Shown one piece after another: positions 51,204 through 63,159 of a stretch of 64,000 nucleotides of DNA. Source of the stretch: Pyrus communis (lineage: Eukaryota; Streptophyta; Magnoliopsida; Rosales; Rosaceae). The stretch spans positions 5,053,751 through 5,117,750 of the forward strand of contig NC_084810.1 in the NCBI RefSeq assembly GCF_963583255.1. Direction: 5' to 3'. The notes beneath the pieces are model-generated. The model saw only the letters and a list, made by a program, of their open reading frames with translations, was not told the DNA's origin and did no database searches. The position numbers and the translations under genes were made by a program. Positions within the stretch are counted from its first letter, which is position 1. The number at the start of each line of letters is the position of its first letter.

Positions 51204-51561
51204 GAGTATCGTGATCCCAACTCTTTGTTATTATTAGTTCAATTTCTCTGTTCGAGTCACTGCAGAGTTTTCTGTCACTCAAAAACAGGAGTCGTTTCGG
51301 CTCTTCATTGTTCAGCAGCTGCACCAGAAACGATTTGATTTGATTACGAGTCTTAATCTGTTTGAATAATTATATATATTGTTTGGCTGTCTGCTATACA
51401 AATTACCACAAAACAAGAAAGATTTAGTCACAAGTAAATAAAACTATAATTCTCTCTTAATTAATGTTGCAAAATCTGTGTTGGGTCAATAATTGCAAGC
51501 TATTTTTTCCGAGAAACAATCAGATTATTGGATCTAAGTTGCTAATTGTTTTAATTTTGAG

Positions 51562-51638
51562 GCTTCAATAAAATCAGCACACACAACTGGAGGAGTCAAG
51601 AAGCCTGACCGCTACCGTCCTGGAATCGTCGTTCTTCG
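51562..51638 (+). pseudogene. Histone H3.3-like exon fragment
   Basis: An exon with an AG acceptor and a CTTCG/GTAAGT donor encodes [18 protein letters not shown] then IVVLR. This is the core of the histone H3 N-terminal exon, and plant H3.3 genes have an intron at this donor. Four substitutions at almost invariant positions show decay. The neighbouring histone exons are not present. Confidence 0.75.
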
Positions 51639-54600
51639 GTAAGTTTTCAACACAATATAGTTCAAATCCTCTGAATCATGTTCTTGAATTTTACAATTAT
51701 GTATCGTGTTCTTTGCATTTCATTATCCGAACTCTATTCGTTGAATTTGGTTACCTAAATCGTGCCTAATATTTGATGTGGCCAGTGGCTTTGTTGTATG
51801 GCTGGCTGATGTGATTTGGGAGTGTTTTTAGTTAATGGGAGACAGGGGACAAAGGTGTGGGGCAGCGAACTCAAGTGGGATTAGGAATTTAGGATAGTAG
51901 AGTATTTTCTAATTTATAGGATTAGAAGTCTTCCTTTAGTTTTGTCTTGGTGTGACGAAAAAAAAAATGGGTGAGTAATTTTAACTCCTGTTTAAGGTAA
52001 TAACATGTGAATTGTTCTCAGGTATATTGGAACTAAATTTTTCATGATGCTCTTTCCTTTTCTTCTCAGTGAAAAAACATACTAAAGCAACAACGTTATG
52101 GTGGTGGGAATAAGCGTTCTCAGGTATGTATAAATGTGTCATATGAATTAGGTGGCTGGTGTTGAAGCATCAGTCAATAAAAAACAGATAGGATCTCAGA
52201 TATTATACATTAATCCATACATAATGTTTTTGTTATCCGCCCTGCATCAAGGTGAGAAAGGCCTTCTTTATTTCCGGCTCAATTATTAATTGAAAACTCA
52301 TTCATATTTTTTCATAGAAATTCTGTCATTATGCACTGCTGTTTAATTGCTCTTTTTGGGTTTTCTAGCCAAAAAGTAGGTCAGTGTATATTTATTTAGC
52401 TCCCCTGATTTTCTTTTTTAATTTATTTTTTGTTTATTTTGTTAGGTGATGCAGTTTGATCGAATCAGGTTGAATTGAATAATCCTTGAAGTGACAAGAA
52501 GGAGCTGACTGAGCAAGTAATAATTCTTAATTACTTACATGTTTTCATTTTAATTTATGATTTGATTGTCCCTCATAGAAATTTTGAGCTCCATAATTGT
52601 TGGACCATTGATGTGTTATGAGTATTGATTAGTGTGTAAATATAGTGTATGGGTGTTGAGTAATTCAGATGTTATAGACGATCTCAGAAGGGAAGGGGTA
52701 TCCCCTTTTTCTTTTTTCTCTTGAACTCTCTCTATCAAAAAACTAAAACACGGCCGCCAGTTTTCTTATCCTTTAATCGCCGATCTCCTCAGGTTTGCCT
52801 CAAGCCGGCGAAGGAATCAAGGGAACAGAACCCAGACTATAAGAGGTATATTTTCACATCCCTAAATTTTTATTTTATTTTATTAATTTCAACCAGATCT
52901 GAGAATTTCTAAGTCATGGATCTATGAATAGTGTGTGTTGAGTCTCTGAGCATCTCTATTTTTTTTTGCATCAAGTGCATCCATGTATGAATATGATCTC
53001 TGCAAGCTCATTATTGTCCTGGGAAACCACCTAAATTATTGATTCCTTGCTTTCTATGTACAATGTTATCAAGTTCTATTTTCAAATTTTCTGATTTTGG
53101 GGTGGATGGAGTGCTAATATAGTAATTTTCAGGTATTTTGTGTCTTTTGGGTAACTTTGTGATATGCAGTTGATTTTATGAATTGATTTATGGTGGAATG
53201 CACTGACATAAGTTATTGTTTTTGTTAATGCAGATGACGGAAATTGACCCGAGTTCAAACTGAAACAATATGATTATATTGGTTATGGTGAGAACTCAGA
53301 ACCCTTTCTTAATCTTTTCTGTTTTTGGAATTGAGAAATTGGGTTAATTTTATGATGATTCACCGAGAATTTGTTAATCACTTTCATCCATATGAGATAG
53401 GGTTTCTGCTTTGTAGGATCTATTTGTGGTCTTTAGAAATTGCTTGATTTGGTATTGTCAAATGGTATATGAATTTCCATGTTCACTTTGTCAGTATGTT
53501 GTTGTAGTAGTTTAATTGGATGCGATATAAATTGAGGTGTTGACATGAAATCGGACACAGGTAGTTTTCCTTGATTTCACGGGATAAAGTTGTAGTTTGA
53601 TTTAGGCTATAAATGATAACCAAATTAAGTTGAATGAGTTGTCACAATCAGAGACGGCTGATGGCATTTTGAACTGCTCAGATACAACTGAAGTGGAGAA
53701 GGATAGCTCAGTGGCTTCCTAAGGTGCAATGCTACTTCAGAATGCTTTAGTTCAAAAGCCAGCAGAATCAAATGACAATCTTGGGCCAAGAAAGAAATCA
53801 TTATCTGATATTGGGAACCTACTGGTATGCTTCATTATCCTTTTTGAACCCTGCTTTATTTTTCTTAAAGAACTAAAATGTTTTATAGTGAGCACTTTGT
53901 TCTCTGCTCTATTAATTTTATTACCCTTATATGGGACTGTTTGCGCTTCAGAAGTATTTTTTTAAGGTACTTATGGCTCCTAATTGCTATTTTGCATTCA
54001 AAATATACTCTATTGCTTGCTTGGGTTTACCCCTTGGAGCATTTCATTACGTTTCTCCTTACTCTCTGACTAAAAAATTTTAAACCCTATATAGGTGAAT
54101 GCAGACGCTGCAAAACCTGCCTTAAAGAACTGTAGATGCTGAAGACAAAAAAGAAGCAAAGGATGCATTGTAAGCATAGGGTTGAGATATGGAAGAGAAC
54201 ATTATTCTTCATTTGCCTAAGCTTTTTACTACAAATTTAATTTATATGCTTGAAACTTACATGTCATATCTTAATTCAATACGAATATATTTGGATTATT
54301 GGATAAGCATCGGCCAATTGGAAGGTTATTGACTTTTCTTATAAAGAAATCAAAGTCATCTTCTCATTTTTGACGTTGAAGATTTGGTTGCATTTTAATA
54401 TTTATAGGCCAAGATGAAAGAAAAAGATTAGGCTAATTGTTTATGAGCCCCTAAAATCTATAGTGACCTCTTGGAAATTATATGATATTTTAGATGTCCT
54501 AAAGGTTAACATGCCAAGTCATTATGCTGGCACTATTCTGTTTTAGTATTTGTTGGATTAGAATGTACTCATTGTTTTAAGTGAGTATTATTTTTGAACT

Positions 54601-55669
54601 CTTATGGAGCTTCTTTGGCATGGTAAGTTAAGTTGCATATCCTTTTTTTCATTAACGGAATTCATTATCTTGCTATATTGGCAATTAGCAGTGTGTGACA
54701 ATTGGTAAAGTGTACGAATAAATGTGTGGAAGTTTGAATAGTACAGATGAAAGTGAATTTTAACAACTCTAACAATTGAATTTGTAACACAATTTAGCAA
54801 TTTTTTTCAAAAACTAACTATTTCTGCCAAATACTCATGTATTGTCTTCTACTTTTCTACTTTCCCTTTTCTGTGTTTTCCCCATGTAGTAGGCTGATTA
54901 CATGAAACAATGAGTATAATACTGATAATGCAATATGATCTACAAATGAATGGTTTCTTATAGCATGCATATCCATATGTAGCAAGCAAAGTTTCACTTA
55001 ATTGGTTATTATATTTGATTGAGTTAAACTTGAATTTCTGGATTTTGACTTTTAGTTTGTTTCTCTGTTGCAGAGTTGGCTTCATTTCATTCCAGTGACT
55101 CTTTAAATAGGTCCAAGAACTCACTAAATAGGTAATTGTCTTATATCTTCTTCTCTGTTTGTGTTTATATTTATTTTTCCTGAGTTGTGTTCGAATATGA
55201 CAAACAAGAACTACAAGGGCAGCTAAGAATATCCAGCAATCCATTACCGGTTGAACAATTAATTGACCATATATCTTAGTACAGTTAGGTCAGGTTTTTG
55301 GGGATGGTTGTCTCTCTATTTGTTTCATTTTCTCTCATTTTGGGTATTCTTCTCTGTTCTGTGTATTTATTCTTTGTTTTAAGGTCAGTTGCCTATTTTT
55401 ATTTTATGTTTTTATTTTTGTGGGTTTTCAATTCGTTAATTTGTGACTCTGTTTAGATTTTAATTTCTTCTTTCGTTTATGATTAAATCGATGTTGGGTT
55501 TTGGTTGTTGAAAATATGATGCTTAAGCTTCTTGGCATTTTTAGGCTTTCAGTTGCAAGGGTAACAGAAAACCCTAAAATCCCAGAAATCGGTATTGGTA
55601 TTTGTATTAATGAATTTCCATTTCTCTCCCAAAACAATTTGTTAATTGAAAATTGTTTTCTTTCTGCAG
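51639..55669. other. Intron-like AT-rich region with unassigned exon-like pieces
   Basis: Possible plus-strand exon pieces lie at about 53635-53825 (ELSQSETADGILNCSD, then NLGPRKKSLSDIGNL, with a stop between) and about 55073-55134 (ELASFHSSDSLNRSKNSLNR before a GTAATT donor). Neither is assigned to a family. A leader-like CT-rich stretch is at 52700-52790. I cannot build a gene from these. Confidence 0.3.
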
Positions 55670-55744
55670 AAGGTGGTAGTGAAATTGGATTTACATAACG
55701 ACAGAGAAAATAAAAAGGCCTTGAAAGCAGTCTCCAGCCTTACA
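55670..55744 (+). pseudogene. Heavy-metal-associated (HMA) domain exon fragment, HIPP-like
   Basis: An exon between TCTGCAG and a GTATC donor encodes [19 protein letters not shown] then AVSSLTG, the first half of an HMA domain as in heavy-metal isoprenylated plant proteins of the type without the CxxC pair. The second half of the domain, the linker and the CaaX motif are not found downstream. Probably another stranded exon. Confidence 0.6.
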
Positions 55745-58700
55745 GGTATCAATTTTTTCTTTTAAACATGTTGGTTTAATTGGGCTCCGTGAAAGACTTA
55801 GAAAATAATAAAAATGTAAAAACAATTCTGAATTATTTTTCATTCATCAGGACCCACTAAGTTCTTTGTATTGGTTGAGAAGTTAATGAAAATTTGTCAA
55901 GTTTTATGTTTTTATGTATGCTTATTGTGTATAAAATGATCTGTGTCTGTAAAAATTGAACCTTTGGCTTATTTCTATTCAAAAATGAAGTTTTTCGATC
56001 TGCTTTTTCATATTGTGGGATGAGTGTTTTGTAAAAACTTGACCTTTGGCTCATACATGTGTAAAACTGAGGATTTGGAGTTGTTTTCTCTGTTGGTTAT
56101 GAATTTTAGGTGACTAAATTGGTGGTTTCATATATTAAGTTAAGTTACAAAGTAGATTTTTCCTTCGTTTTGGAAAAGTGTGTAGCTGAGATTATTTTGA
56201 AGTTCCTGTTCATTGCAATATTATGATTTTGATAAGAGCTTTGTCTACATGTTTTTTGTTGAGTAATGGTTTACTTGGTTAGAAGAAACTCTTTGAGGTT
56301 ATGTTAAAATCTATTTTGTGGATGAATCTAATTAATTAAATTTGTCGGGTTTAAGTTATGTAAGAAATTTAATTGCAAAGTTGAGTCTTTTCTTTTCTGA
56401 GTTATGTTAATAATTCTACCTAATTTTTTTGTAAATTCATGGTTGGGTTTAAGTTATATTATTAAACATGGATCATTCAAGTCTCAGTACAACTGGATGT
56501 TTGTTTACTTGCACAAATTTTTTGTGCATAGAAGTTTGTTTCTGCTTCTCAGGTTCTTTGTCCCCGAGTTTATTAATTGTGTTTTTCTATATTCATTTGG
56601 GCTGTCTTAGTGATTGAAGATCTTAGTCAAGGTTCTTTCCCTATCATTTCAAGCTAGATTAGCTGATGAGTGATGCTCTTTGTACTGGTGCGGTATCATT
56701 GGTGCTCACTTTGTATTTTTCCAATCACTATATATCTGCTCAACTCTTGGGTCAATTATTTGCCAGTAGGAATGTTTAATTGCTTGATCAATGATGTCGA
56801 TTCAATTTGAAGAAGAAATAGTACTTTTGTTCAATAGGGATTGAGACCCACATATGAGTAAGATGTCTCAATTGTTCATTGATTCTTAGGTGCTATGTCT
56901 TTTTAGTTGTTTTGTGTAGAAACTATTCATGCCTATTGCGCCTCATACATTCAAGTCCCGCAGCAACACGAGGGCATATTTTCTCGTAACTATTAAAGTC
57001 CTTGCTGAGTTGATGATTCTCATATTTATTTTGACTTGAATTATTGGCATGTAGCGACTGTCTTTAGCTATTGGGATTTTATACCTTAAAATGTGTTATT
57101 GACTTGTTTATTCAAAACATCAGGGATTTGAATAACTCAATCCATGTAAGATAGCTGGTGATGGTATACAGGAATGCATCAAGGATGCTGCAACGATAAG
57201 GTAATGGGTTATCCAGTGGGAGTATACAACAACATTCCCTTATAGCTAAAACTAGCAAAAATTGCCCACACGATGCTGCTGATTTCAAATGCAACCAATT
57301 CTTGCAATCAGTAAATATGATTGAGAAGTTATCAATAGTCATAAAACATGTTGGCTAGGATAGTCAAATTTTATCAGTTTACCCCAAATGACTTCAACTT
57401 CTCCAAAAGGTTTGCTTCTAGACTCTTACAAATCACTCAATAGATTTGTTAATTCGCCCTAAACTCTTAGTAACAAAATTAACCAACTCTAATTAACAAT
57501 TCATAATCGAACTTCAAAAAAAAAACATAGTGAGTTTCAATCGTGTTCAAACATTTGAATCAACAAATTCAAAGGTCTTGATATGCATTATTACCCAAAA
57601 GGCATCCATTACATTTTGATAAAAAATTCCCTAATGGACTACAATTCACATACAATTTGAAAGATCTAATTCAAACATTGAACCACTCAAGCACTCAAGC
57701 AATTCAGATAATGCTTGAAAGATGAAATTCAAACACTAAAATCACTCTGCAACTGATTCACATGAGTAACAGGAGGACCTTACCAACCAAAACTTTACCA
57801 CAACCAAATGCTAGGTCTTTCCATTAGTTAAGTAGATTTTATGTAGCTGCATTCGCATTGAAATAAGGGAAAGAAATCAGTAATCTTAATTTTTTAAGGA
57901 ACACAAAAATATTTGCCAACTTGCTTGTTTTCCTTGCATAAAAAATTATAAGCACGGAGGGGAATGGATATTTCCCAACAAATAACGCAAAAACCAATAA
58001 TAAAGATTTTTAAATAAATTTTGTGGTTAATGTGTATAGGCTTTAGCAATTGCATTAGAAAATCAAACCTTGAATATCATACAATGAACATGGCTCTACG
58101 AGGAGCCCACTTCAAGCATGATGGAACTCTTATGGGACTATCCCATCATGCCACCTATATAAAATACCAATTGATGAGTGTCAATATTCGATAAGTTTAT
58201 CTCACAGTTATTTGATTTAAACTGATTCTTTTCGTATGGTTCATCACATAAGGGGTTTCTGAGAAATCCAAGCAACTAAGATATTGACAAGATTCAGAGA
58301 TAAATCGCGAAACGCTATGCCATTCAATGACAACTGAAAGGGTTGAAAGGAAGTAGTAGTACTGGTGATATTAGGATACAATCAAAAAAGCATTGAAATG
58401 CTTAGCTTGTAGTCTAACACTCTTTTCTTCTTGGCAGGGGAAGGCAATAAGGACAGTCTGGCAGGATTTTCTATAAATCAGATTTGCGAATGAATGTTGG
58501 GTTGGGCCATTTCACAATAGTTGCTCACTCTCACTCTAGGTTCTAAGTTCCGTACACACACAGACACATACCAATATTATTACTTCAAATAACTATTAAT
58601 TAAGAAGAATAAGAATAAGAAACTATATATGGTGGAGATCAAACTCCCAAAGGATCAGATAGGTGAAAAAGAGAGGAAGCAATATGGGTCATACATGAAT

Positions 58701-59227
58701 ATGTACAGTTTTCCTTCTTCAACTAAAGCACTTAAATTCCTCTAATCTTCATCTTTTAAAACCATAAAAACAACAATCCCAGATTTTGGGTTGAACAACC
58801 AGTCATGGATATCCCACATCAAATCCAAATAAGAGGAATAAATGACTTAAAAAGCAGCAACATTGCTACTTGCTAGTCTTCCTACATGATCTAAGAATAT
58901 AATTAATTAAATAGATATAGGATCACATTGACCATAAAGTATTACCTGCAACTCAAAAACTAAAAATAAGGGAAAGACTTGGCGGAAAACTCGAAATCCC
59001 TCACCCAAAAAACTCAATATTACGCAATTAGATCATCAGGTTTCATGGCTTTTTTTTTTTTTTTTTTAAAGAAATCTTCTTGCAGTTTATTGTTCAAAAA
59101 AATCCTACTCGAAGTAAAAATTAACAGTAGTAAGTCAAAGCAGCAGAAAGTATAATCAGTAAATTAAATTTGACAAAACATAAAACACAATTTGTCTAAT
59201 ATACATATAACTCAATAAATTCATTAC
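55745..59227. other. Long spacer or intron, no recognised gene
   Basis: AT-rich with no convincing reading frame on either strand. A short hairpin CATGATGG...CCCATCATG is at about 58117-58150. Part of it may be intron of the minus-strand gene model that follows. Confidence 0.4.
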
Positions 59228-60546
59228 CACATCAAACTTGAGAGTCCAACAGGTTTAAATGTGTCAGAACCTTCTCCATATTCAACTTCAATTGCCTGAA
59301 AATACGAAAAGCGGAGCAATAACATAATTTCATCAAAATTGCTTACCCAAGGATAAGTTAAAAATTGAAAATAATCAAACATCAGAAGCTCTGGATTCTT
59401 AAGCACCATAAAAATTACAAATTAAACCAAAACTACAAATAAAATAAAAAAGCAAACATCAATTATCCAGATATATAAAAGAAATAATTTTTTTAAACTA
59501 TAATTGTAAGTGGCTGGAATTTTTTGTGTTTGTCCCAGTCACTTGGGAGAAAAAAAAAGCAATGGGGTGTTTTGATTGAAAAGCAGAAGTCTTTGAAGAG
59601 AGACAGAGAGATTACATGCCTCATCAAGCATGGACAATAGTCTCACCTTCCTTCGTTGATGTTCAATCCTATCAGTGGCATAAATGAAGCACATCAAAGT
59701 CAGAAGACAAGTAGAATTAAGGTTGACCTGTGCTTGCAGCATACCTAAAGAATATGAAAAAAAAAAAAAAAACTCATAATTCAAATGATTGGTAATACTA
59801 GATTTAGGAAAGAAACAAGCTGAAGAGGTGGCGGTGATACTCGATTATGCCCAAACTCACGGAGCACTCATACGGTACTCGTATGAATACATAACTTGTC
59901 ACGGTAATTAGTAATATAGCCACCACTGAGTTTCTTTGCCAAAAAAATTAACAAAAACTTAAATTTTAATAAATAAAAAATAAAGCTAAAAAAACTATGG
60001 GCTGTTTTATAGCTAATGAGTTCCACCACCTGAGTTCGTTTACAACAAAAATTAACAAAAACTTAAAAAGATATAAAATATTAACAAAAAATTCACACTT
60101 CAAAAGATATCAAAAAACCAGCCCCTCCTCTGAAGACAACAGATGCAAACGAAATATAACAATATAAAACATAAATTAAATATAACTGAAAAAATACAAA
60201 TAAAACAAACAATAATCAGCAAACAAAAACCCTAAACATTCAGATTTTTCAGATGAAACCCAATGTCCACACAACAAATTCAAAATCCCATTAGAGAAAA
60301 TCAAATGCTAAATCCAAAACCTGCATTCTCATAAGAAAAAAAAAGGTAAAAAATCACTAAAAAGAAAAACACAGAAAAGTAAAAAGAACTTGAATACCTC
60401 AGAATGCGTGGAGCCGATGAGATGGTGGCGGTGGGGCGGTCGATGTCATGTGAGTCGTTCTCAGCTGCTATTAGCTGACTCAGAGAAGATTCATAGTGTT
60501 TTTTGGCGGTGGTCCACCACAGGCTCTCGTACTCGGCCACCTTCAT
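59228..60546 (-). CDS. Unrecognised minus-strand gene model (partial)
   Basis: Exon 60546-60398 encodes MKVAEYESLWWTTAKKHYES then LSQLIAAENDSHDIDRPT and ends at CTGAG/GTATTC. Upstream sequence SSQNLESFLSRLQ continues in frame to about 60585, so the true start may be earlier; an ATG at 60607 is in another frame. Candidate further exons are 59668-59647 (IEHQRRK) and 59295-59228 (LNMEKVLTHLNLLDSQ in one frame), each with AG and GT borders. The product looks soluble, charged and helical. I do not recognise the family. CT-rich leader-like sequence at 60620-60860 suggests a real promoter. It could be a gene, or a fragment. Confidence 0.35.
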
Positions 60547-60826
60547 TTGCAGGCGAGAGAGAAAGCTCTCCAGATTTTGTGAACTCGAGACCTAAAATGG
60601 AGGCCATGGTTAAGCGAAATTGGACGAGGGACCGCTAGGGTTGAGAGAAATTGAGCAGCTAGGGTTTTTTTTTTTTTTTTTCGAGAGAGACAGAGAAGAT
60701 GAAATAAATAAGAGATGATAAAGAAGAATGGGGGTGAGCGGCGCTGAGGCTAGAGGTTGAGAGAAATGAAGAGAGAGAAAGAGAAGTCCAAATCTAAGAG
60801 AATTAAGAAAGAAACGGCGCATCGGT

Positions 60827-61033
60827 GTGAAGGGGAAGGACTTGCAAATCTCTGAAATCCCTCTATCTGCAACAGACACCCAAACCCATCTCCATCTTTA
60901 TGCAATCCCTGAAATTCCTCGCAACAAATCCTCCCATATCTCTCTCTATCTCAAAGGCGGCATAGCCTACATCCCCGAAACCCTCATTGAACAACAACCA
61001 AGCCAAACCTACCCCATTTCGCTCAACACGTAG
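60827..61033 (+). CDS. Unrecognised short plus-strand ORF
   Basis: A 68-codon frame with HLHLYAIPEIPRNKSS and LKGGIAYIPETLIEQQ looks protein-like and diverges from the minus-strand gene model across a shared promoter-sized gap. No domain is recognised and no continuation is seen. It may be an exon or a fragment. Confidence 0.25.
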   Translation: MKGKDLQISEIPLSATDTQTHLHLYAIPEIPRNKSSHISLYLKGGIAYIPETLIEQQPSQTYPISLNT

Positions 61034-61512
61034 AGGACAAAATTGCCCTTCCTAACCCATCACCCTCACCTTCGGATTTTGAGATTTCGTGGGTAGATCT
61101 GTCATTAAATTTACTGAGGGCTAGCCTTCAATCGAAAACCAACGAACAAAGCCCATGAAAAAAAGAAGGCCAGCCCAAACCCCAACCCAGTTACAGATTT
61201 GGTGGCAATAGGGTAAATCAGGCAAAATAAAAAGATTGATTGTAGCTAAGCTACAGTTAAATCCCTCCTCAATTTTAGAATAGATAATAATGTTTAAGCA
61301 TCATGCATGAAGTATTTCATGGCATCAATGATTTCAGAGTGACTGTACTATGATAGTACTAGTTCTTTCTGGAGTTCTATGCTTTGAATTATACATGGCG
61401 AATGTGTGAGGAAATACTTGTTCATATGTTAACTCATGTGATCACTAAGGAATTGTTTATGGTGGATACATTGCTTAAACAATAGTGATTAGTTTATGTC
61501 CTAGTTAGAGAA

Positions 61513-61936
61513 TGTTGGAACCATATTGGACTCTAAACATATCAGATTAGGGTTCAAGTTAGTGGAACTGGAAACAGTTAGAGTTTAATATTTAAATAAA
61601 TCTTTTTCTTTTAAAGAAGGACGATAAAGATAAACATGGTAGAGAGTTGATATCCCACGTTGCAAATCAAATGGACCTGGGGTTTAATCAAACTGTTTCC
61701 GTGATATGAGAAAATGGTTGAGGTTACACGTTTATAAAGGTTTAGTCCCTGCTCTAGGGGAAATGCGCATTCTTATACAGTAAACTAACCCTATTCTAGT
61801 GAGAACATAAGGTCCCCATTGAGTAGAAGACGTTCCTCAACATACTCAGTTTCAATGGCTTCTTCAGGTTTGATTTACACTTTGCTTCTAGTTGATATAG
61901 TAATCTACGTGAAGCTAAACTATTAAATTTCCAACA
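61513..61936 (+). mobile_element. Isolated copia LTR with primer site and leader stub
   Basis: 424 bp from TGTTGGAACCATATTGG to TTTCCAACA, clearly related to 45548-45967. It is followed by TGGTATCATCAGAGC (61939-61953), a primer site with a three-base duplication, and by about 45 bp of leader (TTAGCTCTTCGTAGATTCA) shared with the other element. The internal region is missing beyond about 61998. So it is a truncated 5' end, not the missing 3' LTR of the 45.5-kb element. Confidence 0.8.
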
Positions 61937-61998
61937 CTTGGTATCATCAGAGCATGTCTTAGCTCTTCGTAGATTCATTTTGTACCATTGGTTGAAAT

Positions 61999-62836
61999 AA
62001 GATGGATGATATGATATAATAAGCAAGGGTGCACAACACAGTGAAGGGAAATATTGGTATCGAAATTAATGTCATATTAACAAACTTATATTCATACGAA
62101 ATATTGACGTCATAACTCATAACAACGAAATCTATCAAATATAATATATTGACAAGAGCCCAAAAAAGAAAAAAAAATATTCAATTTATTTCGATTTGGA
62201 TGCTAAATCACGAACGAAAGATCAAAATTTAAAGCAATAGTACTGTAAATCTGAAATAAAATTATAAAGCCTATAGTTGTATAAAAGCTTTAAGAAACTG
62301 TTGCAGGAAGATTAGCAAATCAAATACAATTGAAACAAGTTTATTTGCTATTATATTTGTTTCTTGAAAAATATATCGTATTTGAGTAACTTGCAACTTA
62401 TGCATAAGATATTAAGTATCATGAATAAATGAATGTAGGCGCTATGGGAAAGGTTAGGAGCCTCGTAAAATCATGACTAAAATATGAAAATTTCCTTCAA
62501 CCTCGATGCATTAAGTCGAGTTGTTGTGGTAAAATCAAGCCACATTTTAGACCAATAACTGCATCTTCCAGGTCTATCATTTTTCAGAATAATGAAATTC
62601 AGCTACCACCTTTTCAGAATAACGAATTGAACCATTAACATATCCAAAAGTTCATGCAAAAATTGTTTCACATTGTTAATTGTCGTCATTATATAATATG
62701 TTTCTTCTCGACAGATGATATAAAAAAAAAAAAAAAAATACTATCAATCAACTTTGACATTCGGCTTACACCATGGTGAAACTTGAAGAATATATTACTA
62801 TTGTTGATGCTATCTGGACACACAAAATTGACAGTT
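61999..62836. repeat. RLP downstream spacer
   Basis: It shares blocks with 3420-4930 (GATATTGGTATCGAAAT, TTTCCTTCAACCTC) and with the spacer before 9200. The place where the SINE lies at 8.7-8.9 kb has no insertion here. No gene is seen. Confidence 0.6.
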
Positions 62837-63120
62837 TTGTTGACACACTCTTAAATATAGGTGAGACTCATATACAATTGTAGAGCTCACTTGTGTTACA
62901 AAGTGTGTCAACAAGTATGTTAATTTTGTGTCGGAATAGTTTTATTGTACTATTGTATATACTAGAACAAACCTAACATCATGACGAAAACAAACAAATA
63001 AAAACGGAAAAAGTCATACTATTTGGATACACAAAATTAATATTTTCTAATACAGATGCGTTCCACATATAATGGTAGGATCCACCTCTATTTGAGAGTC
63101 TGTCAGCAAGTGTCCAAACA
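62837..63120. repeat. Paired palindromes 3' of the right-edge RLP
   Basis: The first block (about 62837-62913) runs from TTGTTGACACACTC to AAGTGTGTCAACAAG and is the best-preserved palindrome. The second (about 63034-63112) is more decayed. The spacing to the RLP stop is as for the 9.6-kb gene. Confidence 0.7.
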
Positions 63121-63159
63121 GTTTTATTAAAATTGAGAATATATAATGAAAAGTACAAT

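Noticed and set aside
57112..57342. 76-codon minus-strand ORF
   Set aside because: AT-rich, no motif, no conserved neighbours. Likely chance.
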